A DNA stretch of 12,207 bases from DATLZC01 sp037444005 (GCA_037444005.1 JBBING010000069.1:1-12207), one strand, 5' to 3'. Shown: positions 1 to 5,941, counted from the first letter of the stretch. Notes: generated by a model from the sequence alone, not told the origin. Program-made: numbers and translations.

Positions 1-52
1 GGCATCGGAGTCGGCGTGAACGTCGGCGTGTGAGTGGGCGTGGGCGTGGGAC
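1..52. repeat. Short degenerate GTGGGC/GTCGGC repeat encoding a Thr-Pro tail
   Basis: The first ~50 bases consist of near-repeats of GTGGGC and GTCGGC hexamers. On the minus strand they encode alternating Thr-Pro residues. The window begins inside the repeat, so its full length cannot be seen. Confidence 0.6.
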
Positions 53-449
53 GGCAAGGCTTGAAGCTCTGCGACTTTTCGTGGGTCGCCGTCTGCTCCA
101 CACGGATGGAATTCGCGTTGTCCCGCATCTGGCTGATGTCCAACGGGCCGAACTCGACCGTCGAAGACGTCGCCACCACGGTCTGGCGAGAGCCCGGAAT
201 TTCGACCCAGCGGGAGTCCCCGGGGACGTGGTCGGTCACGAACACGTCGAAAGTCCGCGGGTATGGCCCGGGAATGCTCCCGATGGTTCCGGCCACGAAC
301 CCTTCGGGCGTGCATCGTACAGTGAAGGTCCAGGCGTTCACCGAGCCGACGCGCAGAAGGGCGGCAGCGACGACGAATGCGAGGCCGATGCCGACGCCGA
401 GTGCGACCGTCGCGCGCCCGTGGGCGCCGCCGAACAGCGTCCGCCTCAT
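1..449 (-). CDS. Secreted or membrane-anchored protein with Thr-Pro repeat tail (3' end beyond window)
   Basis: This minus-strand frame opens with ATG at 449 and runs off position 1 without a stop, giving at least 149 codons. The start is supported by a strong Shine-Dalgarno, GGGAGGA (462-456), 6 nt upstream. The N-terminus MRRTLFGGAHGRATV is followed by a hydrophobic stretch at about residues 15-35 (ALGVGIGLAFVVAAALL), which reads as a signal anchor or uncleaved signal peptide. The next ~95 residues look like an extracytoplasmic domain of no family I recognise; it contains WTFTVRCTPEGF near its start and two Cys. The visible end is a low-complexity PTPTPTHTPTFTPTPM run. Such Thr-Pro stretches are common as wall or surface linkers in Chloroflexota. 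The coding call rests on the clean RBS, the signal-like N-terminus and the sensible composition in this frame compared with the Arg/Pro-rich other frames. Function is unknown; a surface-exposed role is inferred. Confidence 0.72.
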   Translation of the reverse strand, partial: MRRTLFGGAHGRATVALGVGIGLAFVVAAALLRVGSVNAWTFTVRCTPEGFVAGTIGSIPGPYPRTFDVFVTDHVPGDSRWVEIPGSRQTVVATSSTVEFGPLDISQMRDNANSIRVEQTATHEKSQSFKPCRPTPTPTHTPTFTPTPM

Positions 450-602
450 CGCGCGTCCTCCCGCCGGCGCACGGGCGCNNNNNNNNNNNNNNNNNNNNNN
501 NNNNNNNNNNNNNNNGGCGATGAGGGTCATGCCGGCGAGCAGGATGGCGACGCCGGCGACGGTGGTCCAGGGAATCGCGACCAGAAGATTCGAGAGCGGC
601 AT
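446..602 (-). CDS. Small membrane protein frame interrupted by the N gap
   Basis: From ATG at 602, 29 codons can be read before the gap. They form one continuous hydrophobic segment (MPLSNLLVAIPWTTVAGVAI and on to LLAGMTLIA), typical of a transmembrane helix. Beyond the gap, one frame reads a charged tail APVRRREDAR and stops at TGA 448-446. That stop overlaps the ATG of the 449 gene as ATGA, a classic coupled arrangement. A TM helix followed by a basic tail would make a coherent protein of about 50 residues. However, the gap as drawn is 37 N, which is not a multiple of three. Taken literally, it instead puts the 602 frame in phase with the 449 gene, giving one longer two-helix protein. There is no clear Shine-Dalgarno before 602, but no other standard start codon lies in this frame back to its stop at 848-846. 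No family is recognised. Confidence 0.4.
479..515. other. Assembly gap (37 N)
   Basis: A run of 37 undetermined bases. Its true length is uncertain and it falls inside the minus-strand coding region, so it decides the reading frame there. Confidence 0.99.
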
Positions 603-795
603 GGCCGGTCCGTATCCGAGTTCATCAGCCTGCGGGGAGACGGCAAACGCCGCCTGGCGGGGCGGCTGTCGTTGCTGAATCCCTCCAGGCTCGGTCCCTC
701 TTCGGCGGCCCGGCTGCCATATCCGCCCCGGAGGGGAGCGGACGTAGACCCGTGGCTTTGCGTATCCGCGCTGAGCGGAGGTCCAGAGACGGACC

Positions 796-813
796 GGCGC
801 GGTTTCCCGCGCC
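796..813. repeat. Short GC-rich hairpin
   Basis: GGCGCGG (796-802) pairs perfectly with CCGCGCC (807-813) around a TTTC loop. A weaker GGTCC/GGACC stem lies directly before it (780-784 with 791-795). No clear T-tract follows on either strand, so this is recorded only as a structured element. Confidence 0.45.
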
Positions 814-818
814 TTGCC

Positions 819-849
819 CTTATCGGAGGTCCGGTATTCGCATTGTCAA
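819..849 (-). promoter_or_regulatory. Candidate sigma70-type promoter for the minus-strand genes
   Basis: Read on the minus strand, a perfect TTGACA (849-844) is followed after 19 bases by GATAAG (824-819), which matches the -10 consensus at four positions. The 19-base spacer is slightly long. It points towards the minus-strand frames starting at 602 and 449 and lies in one of the least GC-rich parts of the region. Confidence 0.33.
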
Positions 850-860
850 ACGGGTTGGGG

Positions 861-907
861 CCAGGGGACGCCAGCCAGGCCCCGCCTCCTGAACGCGCGT
901 CCCCTGG
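861..907. repeat. Perfect 11-bp inverted repeat in the intergenic region
   Basis: CCAGGGGACGC (861-871) and GCGTCCCCTGG (897-907) are perfect reverse complements with 25 bases between them. No T-tract follows on either strand, so it does not look like a simple intrinsic terminator. It could be an RNA leader stem or a protein-binding site. Confidence 0.55.
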
Positions 908-1075
908 GCCCGTAGCCCCACGGTTGGTGGCGCGCCGGCCGGCCTGCTTGCCGCCGGCTCACCGGTCGACGACTCGCGTCCACTGGCGTCCTTGCCGTGT
1001 CAGTCAGGGTTTCGCTCCCGACTGCCGCGGTCGCGACGCGTGCCCGCCGAGTCCGGCGCTCTCCGCGGTTGCGCC

Positions 1076-1093
1076 GTCACCGGACGGTCACCG
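1076..1093. promoter_or_regulatory. Two GTCACCG direct repeats 11 bp apart
   Basis: GTCACCG occurs at 1076-1082 and again at 1087-1093, exactly one helical turn apart and about 180 bases before the VWA gene. Direct repeats with this period are typical of winged-helix (OmpR/PhoB) response-regulator sites. In GC-rich DNA a 7-mer pair can also arise by chance. Confidence 0.25.
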
Positions 1094-1274
1094 CGCCGGG
1101 AACGGCGGGATTCTCGCACAGCCTCGTCAGTATGTCAAGAGGGTGCGCCGCCGTTCATCCATGATTTCAACGCGATTCCGCCCCGCGCGTTACGCCGTTG
1201 TACTTAGGGCCCGTACCCGCGGGGGTTCCCCTCTCCATGCCGGCCGGTCTCCGGACGACAACTCTTACAGAACC

Positions 1275-3281
1275 ATGCTGCGACAACCGTTGTGGCCCGC
1301 GCTCGTCCTCGCCGCCGCGCTGCTGTTGGCCTGGTCCGGGGAGACCGGCGCTCAAGACGGCGAGCTCGCCGTGGACGTGCAGTCCGTCGACGACGCGGGC
1401 TATCCGACACTGCGAGCCGTCGTGAGCGTCGCACGCGACGGCGCCGCCTTGCCCGGCCTCGACGCCGGCGCCTTCAGCGCGTCGCTCAACGGCAGCCCGC
1501 TGCGCGTCGTGGCCGCCAGTGAGGCCACGAAGGAGACGTCCGGCGCGGACATCGCCCTCGTGGTGGACGTCAGCGGGAGCATGGCGGGCGCGCCCATGGA
1601 GCAGGCCCGACAGGCGGTGCGCGAATTCATCGCGGCGCTCCAGCCCCGGGACCGCGTCGCGCTCATCGCGTTCAGCGACGACGTGCGCGTCCTGCTCGAC
1701 TACGCGACCGACCGCGCGGCGGCACTGGCGGCGACGAACGGTCTCGAAGCGCAAGGCGACACCGCCCTGTACCAGGCGGTGGCCGAGGCCGCGCGCCTGG
1801 CGGCGCAGTCGACGGCGACTCGGCGCGCCGTCATCCTCCTGAGCGACGGACTCGATTTTGGAGGCCGCAGTCTCGTGACTCGGGATCAGAGCCTGATCGA
1901 GGCCGTCAACAGCCGGGTGCCGTTCTACGCCGTCGGGCTCGGGAACCAGATCGACCGAGCCTATCTCGAGTACCTCGCGACGGCGACTGCCGGGCGCTTC
2001 CTGGAGGCGCCGTCGCCCGACGACCTCGCCGGGCTGTACCGGGCGATCGCGGTCGAGCTCCAGAGTCAGTACGTCCTCGAGCTCGACGCCACGGGCGTGC
2101 CCCTGCCCCGCCCGTCCGAGCTGACGGTCACGCTCACGAGTGGCAATCAGCAGGCGTCGGGCACGGCGACGTTCGAACCGCGCGTCAGTCCGGTGAACCT
2201 GACGGTCACGCTCGAGGGCGTCGCCCACGGACAGGAAGTGCGCGCTGGCGACGTCCTTCGAATCGTAGCGACCCCCGAGGAGGCGGTCCTAGGCGTCACC
2301 GTGCGCATCGACGGCGTCATCGTCGGCGAGCTGCGCACACCGCCGTTCGCCTTCACGGTCCCGACGCTGGCCGAGGGCCCGCACGAACTGACGGTCGAAG
2401 CGCGCGCCATCGACGGCACGATGGCGAACGCGAAGGCGTCCATCGTCACGCCTCCACCCGCAGCCGGCGGAGGTGGGGGCTCCCCGTTGCCCCTGATCGG
2501 CGTCGCCGTCGTCGCGCTGGCCGCGGTGGGCGGCGTGGGATACGTCGCCCTGCGACGCCGGGCACGTCGCCCACAGCCCATCGAACACCGGATCAAGCCG
2601 TGGGGCGATCGCGTGCCGAGCCTCGAAGACTGGCGCGCGTGGGAGGACGACGACGCGCCCGTCGTGAGCGTCGCCGAGCCCCTGGGCCGGCTCGTTGCGC
2701 TTACGGGCGCTCAGGCGGGCCAGGCGTTCGAGATCGGCGCACGGCCGGTCAGCATCGGCAGCAGTCCGCGCTGTGCGGTGCGGCTGGACGCGACCCCCGA
2801 CATGGCCCCCGAAGAGGCCCGCGTCTGGGTCCGCAACGGGCGCCTCGTCGTGCACAAGGTCGCGACGTTGACCGCGATGGCGCTCGAGGGGGCCTCGGGC
2901 GGATGGGTGATCCTCGACCACGGCGACGACATCGACCTCGGGGGCGTACGTTTCCGCTTCGAGCTGGCAGAGCAGACGCCCGAGGCAACGTCCGCGTCGC
3001 CATCGCCACGGCCGCCGGCGCAGGACAGAGAGACGCCGCCCCCGACGGGCGGGCCGCTCGGGGGGATGCGTCCCGCTCCCGCGCCTCCGCAGGCCCCGGT
3101 CGAAGCGCTGGAGCCCGCCGCCAGCGAGACGTCCGAGCCGCCGGCGTCGCATGACGCGCCCATCTCCATCTTCCGTGAGGGGAGCCGCTTCGCGCAGCCG
3201 GCGTCCCCGGAGTTTGCGGGCCCCACGGAACCCGACGCCGAGCCCGGGGACCCGGAAGAAGAGGACGACTTCGATCTCTGA
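1275..3281 (+). CDS. VWA domain protein with Ig-like domain, TM helix and cytoplasmic FHA-like domain
   Basis: A 668-residue protein. Residues 1-26 are a signal peptide (MLRQPLWPALVLAAALLLAW, then GAQ). A von Willebrand factor A domain spans about 90-265 with a complete metal-ion MIDAS site: D98, S100 and S102 in DVSGS, T163 in GDT, and D191 in LLSDG. An Ig-like beta domain follows (about 304-393), then a Pro/Gly linker, a TM helix (about 404-426) capped by RRRARR, and a cytoplasmic FHA-like domain (about 470-565). The C-terminus is a disordered Pro/Glu-rich tail ending in acidic residues. The FHA-like domain lacks the usual GR and SxxH residues. ATG 1275 was chosen because the signal peptide starts there, although no good Shine-Dalgarno is visible; the open frame continues upstream only because stops are scarce. 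VWA proteins accompany Tad loci (TadG carries such a domain). A role in adhesion or pilus assembly with a link to cytoplasmic signalling is inferred. Confidence 0.85.
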   Translation: MLRQPLWPALVLAAALLLAWSGETGAQDGELAVDVQSVDDAGYPTLRAVVSVARDGAALPGLDAGAFSASLNGSPLRVVAASEATKETSGADIALVVDVSGSMAGAPMEQARQAVREFIAALQPRDRVALIAFSDDVRVLLDYATDRAAALAATNGLEAQGDTALYQAVAEAARLAAQSTATRRAVILLSDGLDFGGRSLVTRDQSLIEAVNSRVPFYAVGLGNQIDRAYLEYLATATAGRFLEAPSPDDLAGLYRAIAVELQSQYVLELDATGVPLPRPSELTVTLTSGNQQASGTATFEPRVSPVNLTVTLEGVAHGQEVRAGDVLRIVATPEEAVLGVTVRIDGVIVGELRTPPFAFTVPTLAEGPHELTVEARAIDGTMANAKASIVTPPPAAGGGGGSPLPLIGVAVVALAAVGGVGYVALRRRARRPQPIEHRIKPWGDRVPSLEDWRAWEDDDAPVVSVAEPLGRLVALTGAQAGQAFEIGARPVSIGSSPRCAVRLDATPDMAPEEARVWVRNGRLVVHKVATLTAMALEGASGGWVILDHGDDIDLGGVRFRFELAEQTPEATSASPSPRPPAQDRETPPPTGGPLGGMRPAPAPPQAPVEALEPAASETSEPPASHDAPISIFREGSRFAQPASPEFAGPTEPDAEPGDPEEEDDFDL

Positions 3282-3320
3282 GGCCGCCCGGCCGCGAAGA
3301 TTGGAGCCGTCTACCCAATC

Positions 3321-3337
3321 GTCACTCTCCTGTCACT
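3321..3337. promoter_or_regulatory. Two GTCACT direct repeats 11 bp apart
   Basis: GTCACT at 3321-3326 recurs at 3332-3337 within CGTCACTCTCCTGTCACTG. The 11-bp period and the TGTCA core resemble PhoB/OmpR-type boxes. It lies about 150 bases before the sigma factor gene. Regulator unknown. Confidence 0.3.
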
Positions 3338-3358
3338 GAGCTGCTGTCGATTCCCCTC

Positions 3359-3373
3359 TAGGGCAATCCCCTA
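3359..3373. promoter_or_regulatory. Palindrome TAGGG-N5-CCCTA, candidate operator
   Basis: TAGGG (3359-3363), CAATC spacer, CCCTA (3369-3373): a perfect 15-bp dyad in the gap between the VWA and sigma genes. The size and form suit a dimeric helix-turn-helix regulator, for example the LuxR/NarL type. The regulator identity is not shown. Confidence 0.35.
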
Positions 3374-3393
3374 AGCGCCGATGCTTACGACGG

Positions 3394-3411
3394 GTACGGG
3401 TATTCCCGTAC
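3394..3411. repeat. Perfect 7-bp hairpin upstream of the sigma factor gene
   Basis: GTACGGG and CCCGTAC form a perfect stem around a TATT loop, about 80 bases before the sigma factor start. No T-tract follows, so an operator or leader hairpin is more likely than a terminator. Confidence 0.45.
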
Positions 3412-3489
3412 GACCCGCCGGGGTGGGCCCGAGGTGGCCGCCTCTCGCCGGGCCGGTGGGTCCGGGGTGACAGGGGAGCCTGGGGGGAC

Positions 3490-4083
3490 ATGCTGAAGGT
3501 TGCTCCTCCACACTCGGATGAACGGGACCTGGTCGAGCGGGCGGTCCGCCGGGACCCGGAAGCGTTCGGCGAGTTGTACGACCGGCACGTCGTACGGGTG
3601 TACCGGCACATTTACTACCTGGTGGGGAGCCCCGCGGAGGCGGAGGACCTCACCGCCCAGACGTTCTTGCAGGCCTGGGAGGCCATCGAGCGCTACCAGA
3701 TCCGGGGCGCGCCCTTCGTCTCCTGGCTGCTGCGAATCGCGCACAACGTGGCCGTGAGCCATCTCCGGTCGAAGCGCGAGAGGGCGCAGCTCCACGACGG
3801 CATCGTCGACGAGGGCAGCCGGCGCGACCCCGAGGCGGTCGCCGAGCAGAAGGCCGACGAGGAACGCGTCCGGCAGGCCATCCTCAGGCTCCGCGACGAA
3901 CAGCGGCAGGTCATCATCCTCCGCTTCGTCGAGGACCTCGAGTATCGCGAGGTCGCCGAGATCATCGGCAAGAGCGTCGCGGCGATACGGGTGATTCAGC
4001 ACCGCGCGTTGAACGCGCTGCGCCGCCAGCTCCGGCTGGAGGAGACGAAACCGCCGGACCAGGCGCTGCGGTCGGCGTCGTGA
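3490..4083 (+). CDS. ECF-type RNA polymerase sigma factor
   Basis: A 197-residue sigma70-family protein of the extracytoplasmic-function size class. Region 2 covers about residues 26-95. It includes FGELYDRHVVRVYRHIYYLV, the core-binding AEDLTAQTFLQAWEAI segment, and SWLLRIAHNVAVSHLR for -10 recognition. Region 4 covers about 125-182, with LRDEQRQVIILRF and the helix-turn-helix segment YREVAEIIGKSVAAIRVIQH. Regions 1 and 3 are absent, as expected for ECF factors. ATG 3490 is preceded by purine-rich AGGGGAG and TGGGGGG stretches. The gene sits 208 bases after the VWA gene and 101 bases before the Flp pilin. No anti-sigma factor (ZAS-type or single-TM) is adjacent, unless one of the neighbouring membrane proteins serves as a regulator. 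Control of the pilus locus is inferred from position only. Confidence 0.92.
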   Translation: MLKVAPPHSDERDLVERAVRRDPEAFGELYDRHVVRVYRHIYYLVGSPAEAEDLTAQTFLQAWEAIERYQIRGAPFVSWLLRIAHNVAVSHLRSKRERAQLHDGIVDEGSRRDPEAVAEQKADEERVRQAILRLRDEQRQVIILRFVEDLEYREVAEIIGKSVAAIRVIQHRALNALRRQLRLEETKPPDQALRSAS

Positions 4084-4170
4084 GGCGCGGGCGAATCGAG
4101 AGGGACTTCCCGTCCGGCACGGGCCGGGCGGTGGGCCGAATCTAGCCCGGTGTGGAACCGGAGCCAAATC

Positions 4171-4178
4171 GAGGAGGG
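4171..4178 (+). promoter_or_regulatory. Strong ribosome-binding site that fixes the pilin start
   Basis: GAGGAGGG ends 6 bases before ATG 4185, which makes that codon the pilin start rather than the in-frame GTG at 4152. Confidence 0.8.
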
Positions 4179-4184
4179 TTGAAC

Positions 4185-4400
4185 ATGCGGTTGGTGAACG
4201 AGCTGCTGCTTCGGCTGATGGTGGGCGCGAACGAGTTGCGGGCGCGGACGAAGGACGAAGAGGGGCAGACCCTCGCCGAGTACGGCCTGATCATGGCCGT
4301 CATCGCGGTGGTGGTCGTTACCCTGGCGGTCATCGCGTTCCGCGACGCGATCGTCACAGCCTTCAACCAGGCCACCGACTGTCTCGACGGCAGCTGCTAG
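4185..4400 (+). CDS. flp: Flp family type IVb pilin precursor
   Basis: A 71-residue prepilin. The leader (residues 1-27) contains charged residues and ends in KDEEG. Cleavage by a TadV/CpaA-type prepilin peptidase is expected after G27 at the EEG/QTLAEYGLIM junction. This has the Flp-specific Glu at +5 and Tyr at +6 of the mature protein. The mature pilin is about 44 residues: the hydrophobic assembly helix (GLIMAVIAVVVVTLAVIAF) followed by a short polar end, DAIVTAFNQATDCLDGSC. The two Cys near the C-terminus could form a disulphide (inference). The leader is longer than the bare minimum for Flp pilins. The gene stands alone between a sigma factor gene and a strong terminator, so it is probably transcribed more abundantly than the assembly operon. 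It is the structural subunit exported by CpaF/TadB/TadC downstream. Confidence 0.95.
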   Translation: MRLVNELLLRLMVGANELRARTKDEEGQTLAEYGLIMAVIAVVVVTLAVIAFRDAIVTAFNQATDCLDGSC

Positions 4401-4432
4401 CAAACCAGTCGAGGTGGTTCGAGGAAACGTCG

Positions 4433-4467
4433 GGGGCGCGGGTTGCGAAACCCGCGCCCCTGTCTTT
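4433..4467 (+). terminator. Strong intrinsic terminator after the pilin gene
   Basis: A perfect 12-bp stem, GGGGCGCGGGTT (4433-4444) with AACCCGCGCCCC (4449-4460), is closed by a GCGA tetraloop (GNRA type). It is followed by the T-rich TGTCTTT. It starts 33 bases after the pilin stop codon and should separate pilin transcription from the genes downstream. Confidence 0.9.
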
Positions 4468-4527
4468 GGTGCTACCGCCAGCTCGGGAGACTGCCGACCA
4501 TGGAATGAGAAGGGAAGAACGGCGCAC

Positions 4528-4533
4528 AGGAGG
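4528..4533 (+). promoter_or_regulatory. Ribosome-binding site for the GT87 gene
   Basis: AGGAGG lies 4 bases before GTG 4538 and 10 bases before GTG 4544, both in frame. It argues against the upstream in-frame TTG 4466, which lies inside the terminator tail, and against ATG 4505, which has no Shine-Dalgarno. Confidence 0.65.
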
Positions 4534-4537
4534 CAAA

Positions 4538-5842
4538 GTGGGGGTGACAGCCCGCGCGCGGTCTCTTGCGGCTGTGTGGAGCCCGCACCTCTTGGGGTCC
4601 GCAGTACTGGCTATCGTCGCTGCCGCGTCGGCGGCCGGCATCTACGGGGTCGTGCTGGCCCGGATCGCGACGAATGCATACGGCGCCACGGGCGACTTCC
4701 TCAGTTTCTACGCAGCGGGTTGGCTCGTGCGGACGGGCCGGGGCGGCGAGCTGTACGACCCGGCCGTGATGGAGTGGGCCCAACGGCTTCTATACCCTGG
4801 CTCCTTCGAACAGCCCATCGGCTATCCCCTGCCCGTGTTCGCCGCCTGGCTGTTTGCACCGTTTTCCGCTCTCCCGTTTACCCCGGCGTTCTTTCTGTGG
4901 ATGGCGCTGAACACGGCTCTCCTCGCCCTGCTGCTTCGTGCGCTCGCTTCCCAGCTCGCCGATGTTCCCCGCGGACTACGGCTCTGCTTCGTGAGCTGGG
5001 CCGCCTTCGCGCTGCCGACGTTGGCGGCGATTGTATTCGGTCAGGTCGATCTCATCGTCCTCGCAAGCCTGGTGGCGGGCCACAGGCTGCTGCGCTCAGG
5101 TCGAGCTCGGTTGGCTGGGGGCGCTCTCGCGCTCGCAACGATCAAGCCGCATCTGCTGGCAGGCGTCGTCCTCTGTCTGTTGGCACGCCGCGAATGGCGT
5201 CCGCTGCTGAGCCTCACGGTCGGCGGCGCTGCGTTGCTGCTGATCCCGGCGCTCGTAACCGCCCCGGCGGCGTTGCTCGCTAACGTCCGACTACTGGTCT
5301 CGTACCCCGCCTCCAACCAGAATTTGGCCGTGAACGCCGACGTGATGTCCAACTGGCGCGGCTTCGTAGTGAGCCTCACCGGCAGGAGCGACCTTCTGCT
5401 ATGGTTGCCAGGTCTAGTCGCCCTCGCGGCCGGCGGCCTCGCCTTGGCCTTGCCCCGGTGGATTCGGGCACGAACAGCACCGGAGTTGGACCAGGCGTAC
5501 AGCCTCGCGGTCCTTTTTCCTCTCATCGCATCGCCTCATCTGCATACCCAGAGCCTCGTGCTGCTGCTCTTGCCCGCAGCGTTGGCGATTCGATGCGAGT
5601 GGATCGTTGCGCCCACGCAAGAGCGAGCGCGGGCGGTTCTGAACCGCGTATTGCTGGTCTTTTCAGGCCTCTTCTTCTTGCCGTTCCTGGCAATTCAAGG
5701 CCTATCGCTGACCGTCTTCCTCTTGCTGGGTCTTTACGTATGGACCGCTGTGAGGTGGCCGGGTCGCGCGAGCAGTCTCCAGGCTTGGGCCGAGAGCGTG
5801 TTCCTGCGGCGCGAGGGCGCCGGTTCCCTGCAAAACCCGTGA
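4538..5842 (+). CDS. GT87-family (DUF2029) polytopic membrane glycosyltransferase
   Basis: A protein of about 434 residues with roughly ten hydrophobic segments spread along its length. The N-terminal helix is followed by the family signature GDFLSFYAAGWLVRTG...LYDP. In it, D53 (numbering from GTG 4538) sits where the catalytic Asp of the PimE-like GT-C fold is found. Further hallmarks are the PIGYPLPVFAAWLFAPFSAL loop, GQVDLIVLASLVAG, and IKPHLLAGVVLCLLARREWR. GT87 enzymes transfer a sugar, often mannose, from a polyprenyl-phosphate donor on the outer face of the membrane. The start is uncertain between GTG 4538 and GTG 4544. Codon use looks less GC-biased than in the flanking tad genes, which could mean a different history or low expression. 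Lying between pilin and assembly genes, it might modify pilin or a surface glycan; the acceptor is unknown. No promoter is obvious. Confidence 0.82.
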   Translation: MGVTARARSLAAVWSPHLLGSAVLAIVAAASAAGIYGVVLARIATNAYGATGDFLSFYAAGWLVRTGRGGELYDPAVMEWAQRLLYPGSFEQPIGYPLPVFAAWLFAPFSALPFTPAFFLWMALNTALLALLLRALASQLADVPRGLRLCFVSWAAFALPTLAAIVFGQVDLIVLASLVAGHRLLRSGRARLAGGALALATIKPHLLAGVVLCLLARREWRPLLSLTVGGAALLLIPALVTAPAALLANVRLLVSYPASNQNLAVNADVMSNWRGFVVSLTGRSDLLLWLPGLVALAAGGLALALPRWIRARTAPELDQAYSLAVLFPLIASPHLHTQSLVLLLLPAALAIRCEWIVAPTQERARAVLNRVLLVFSGLFFLPFLAIQGLSLTVFLLLGLYVWTAVRWPGRASSLQAWAESVFLRREGAGSLQNP

Positions 5843-5941
5843 ATTTCAGCGCGGAGCCTGGGTCCCCGCTCAATCATCACCCCGCGGCGGCCGATACCTA
5901 ATTGGCAAGGACGATATCCATCCCCACGGGAGGGTCCTCTA

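Larger units (their letters stand above)
603..1274. other. Divergent intergenic region with inverted repeats, no convincing gene
   Basis: About 670 bases separate the minus-strand genes from the plus-strand VWA gene. Plus-strand frames stay open here only because the DNA is GC-rich; the translations are Arg/Pro/Ser-rich with no domain-like pattern. The region holds hairpins at 796-813, 861-907 and 1001-1024, an 11-bp-spaced GTCACCG repeat at 1076-1093, and a possible minus-strand promoter at 819-849. No tRNA or riboswitch was recognised. Confidence 0.55.

Noticed and set aside
1099..1128. Possible ECF promoter GGAAC...CGTC before the VWA gene
   Set aside because: The 21 bases between the two elements are several too many for the usual ECF spacing.
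30..1274. In-frame upstream extension of the VWA gene (over 400 codons)
   Set aside because: It crosses the N gap, is antisense to a well-supported minus-strand gene, is Arg/Pro-rich without domains, and the signal peptide begins only at 1275.
1167..2228. Long minus-strand open frame inside the VWA gene
   Set aside because: Its Arg/Gly/His-rich translation is a GC-rich shadow of the real plus-strand gene, which has intact domains.
4152..4184. Earlier GTG start for the pilin
   Set aside because: It would place the strong GAGGAGGG site inside the coding region; ATG 4185 has the ideal spacing from it.
4466..4537. Earlier TTG or ATG start for the GT87 gene
   Set aside because: TTG 4466 lies in the T-tail of the pilin terminator and ATG 4505 has no Shine-Dalgarno, while AGGAGG precedes GTG 4538/4544.
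5848..5870. Weak imperfect hairpin after the GT87 gene as a terminator
   Set aside because: The stem has a C-C mismatch and no T-tract follows.
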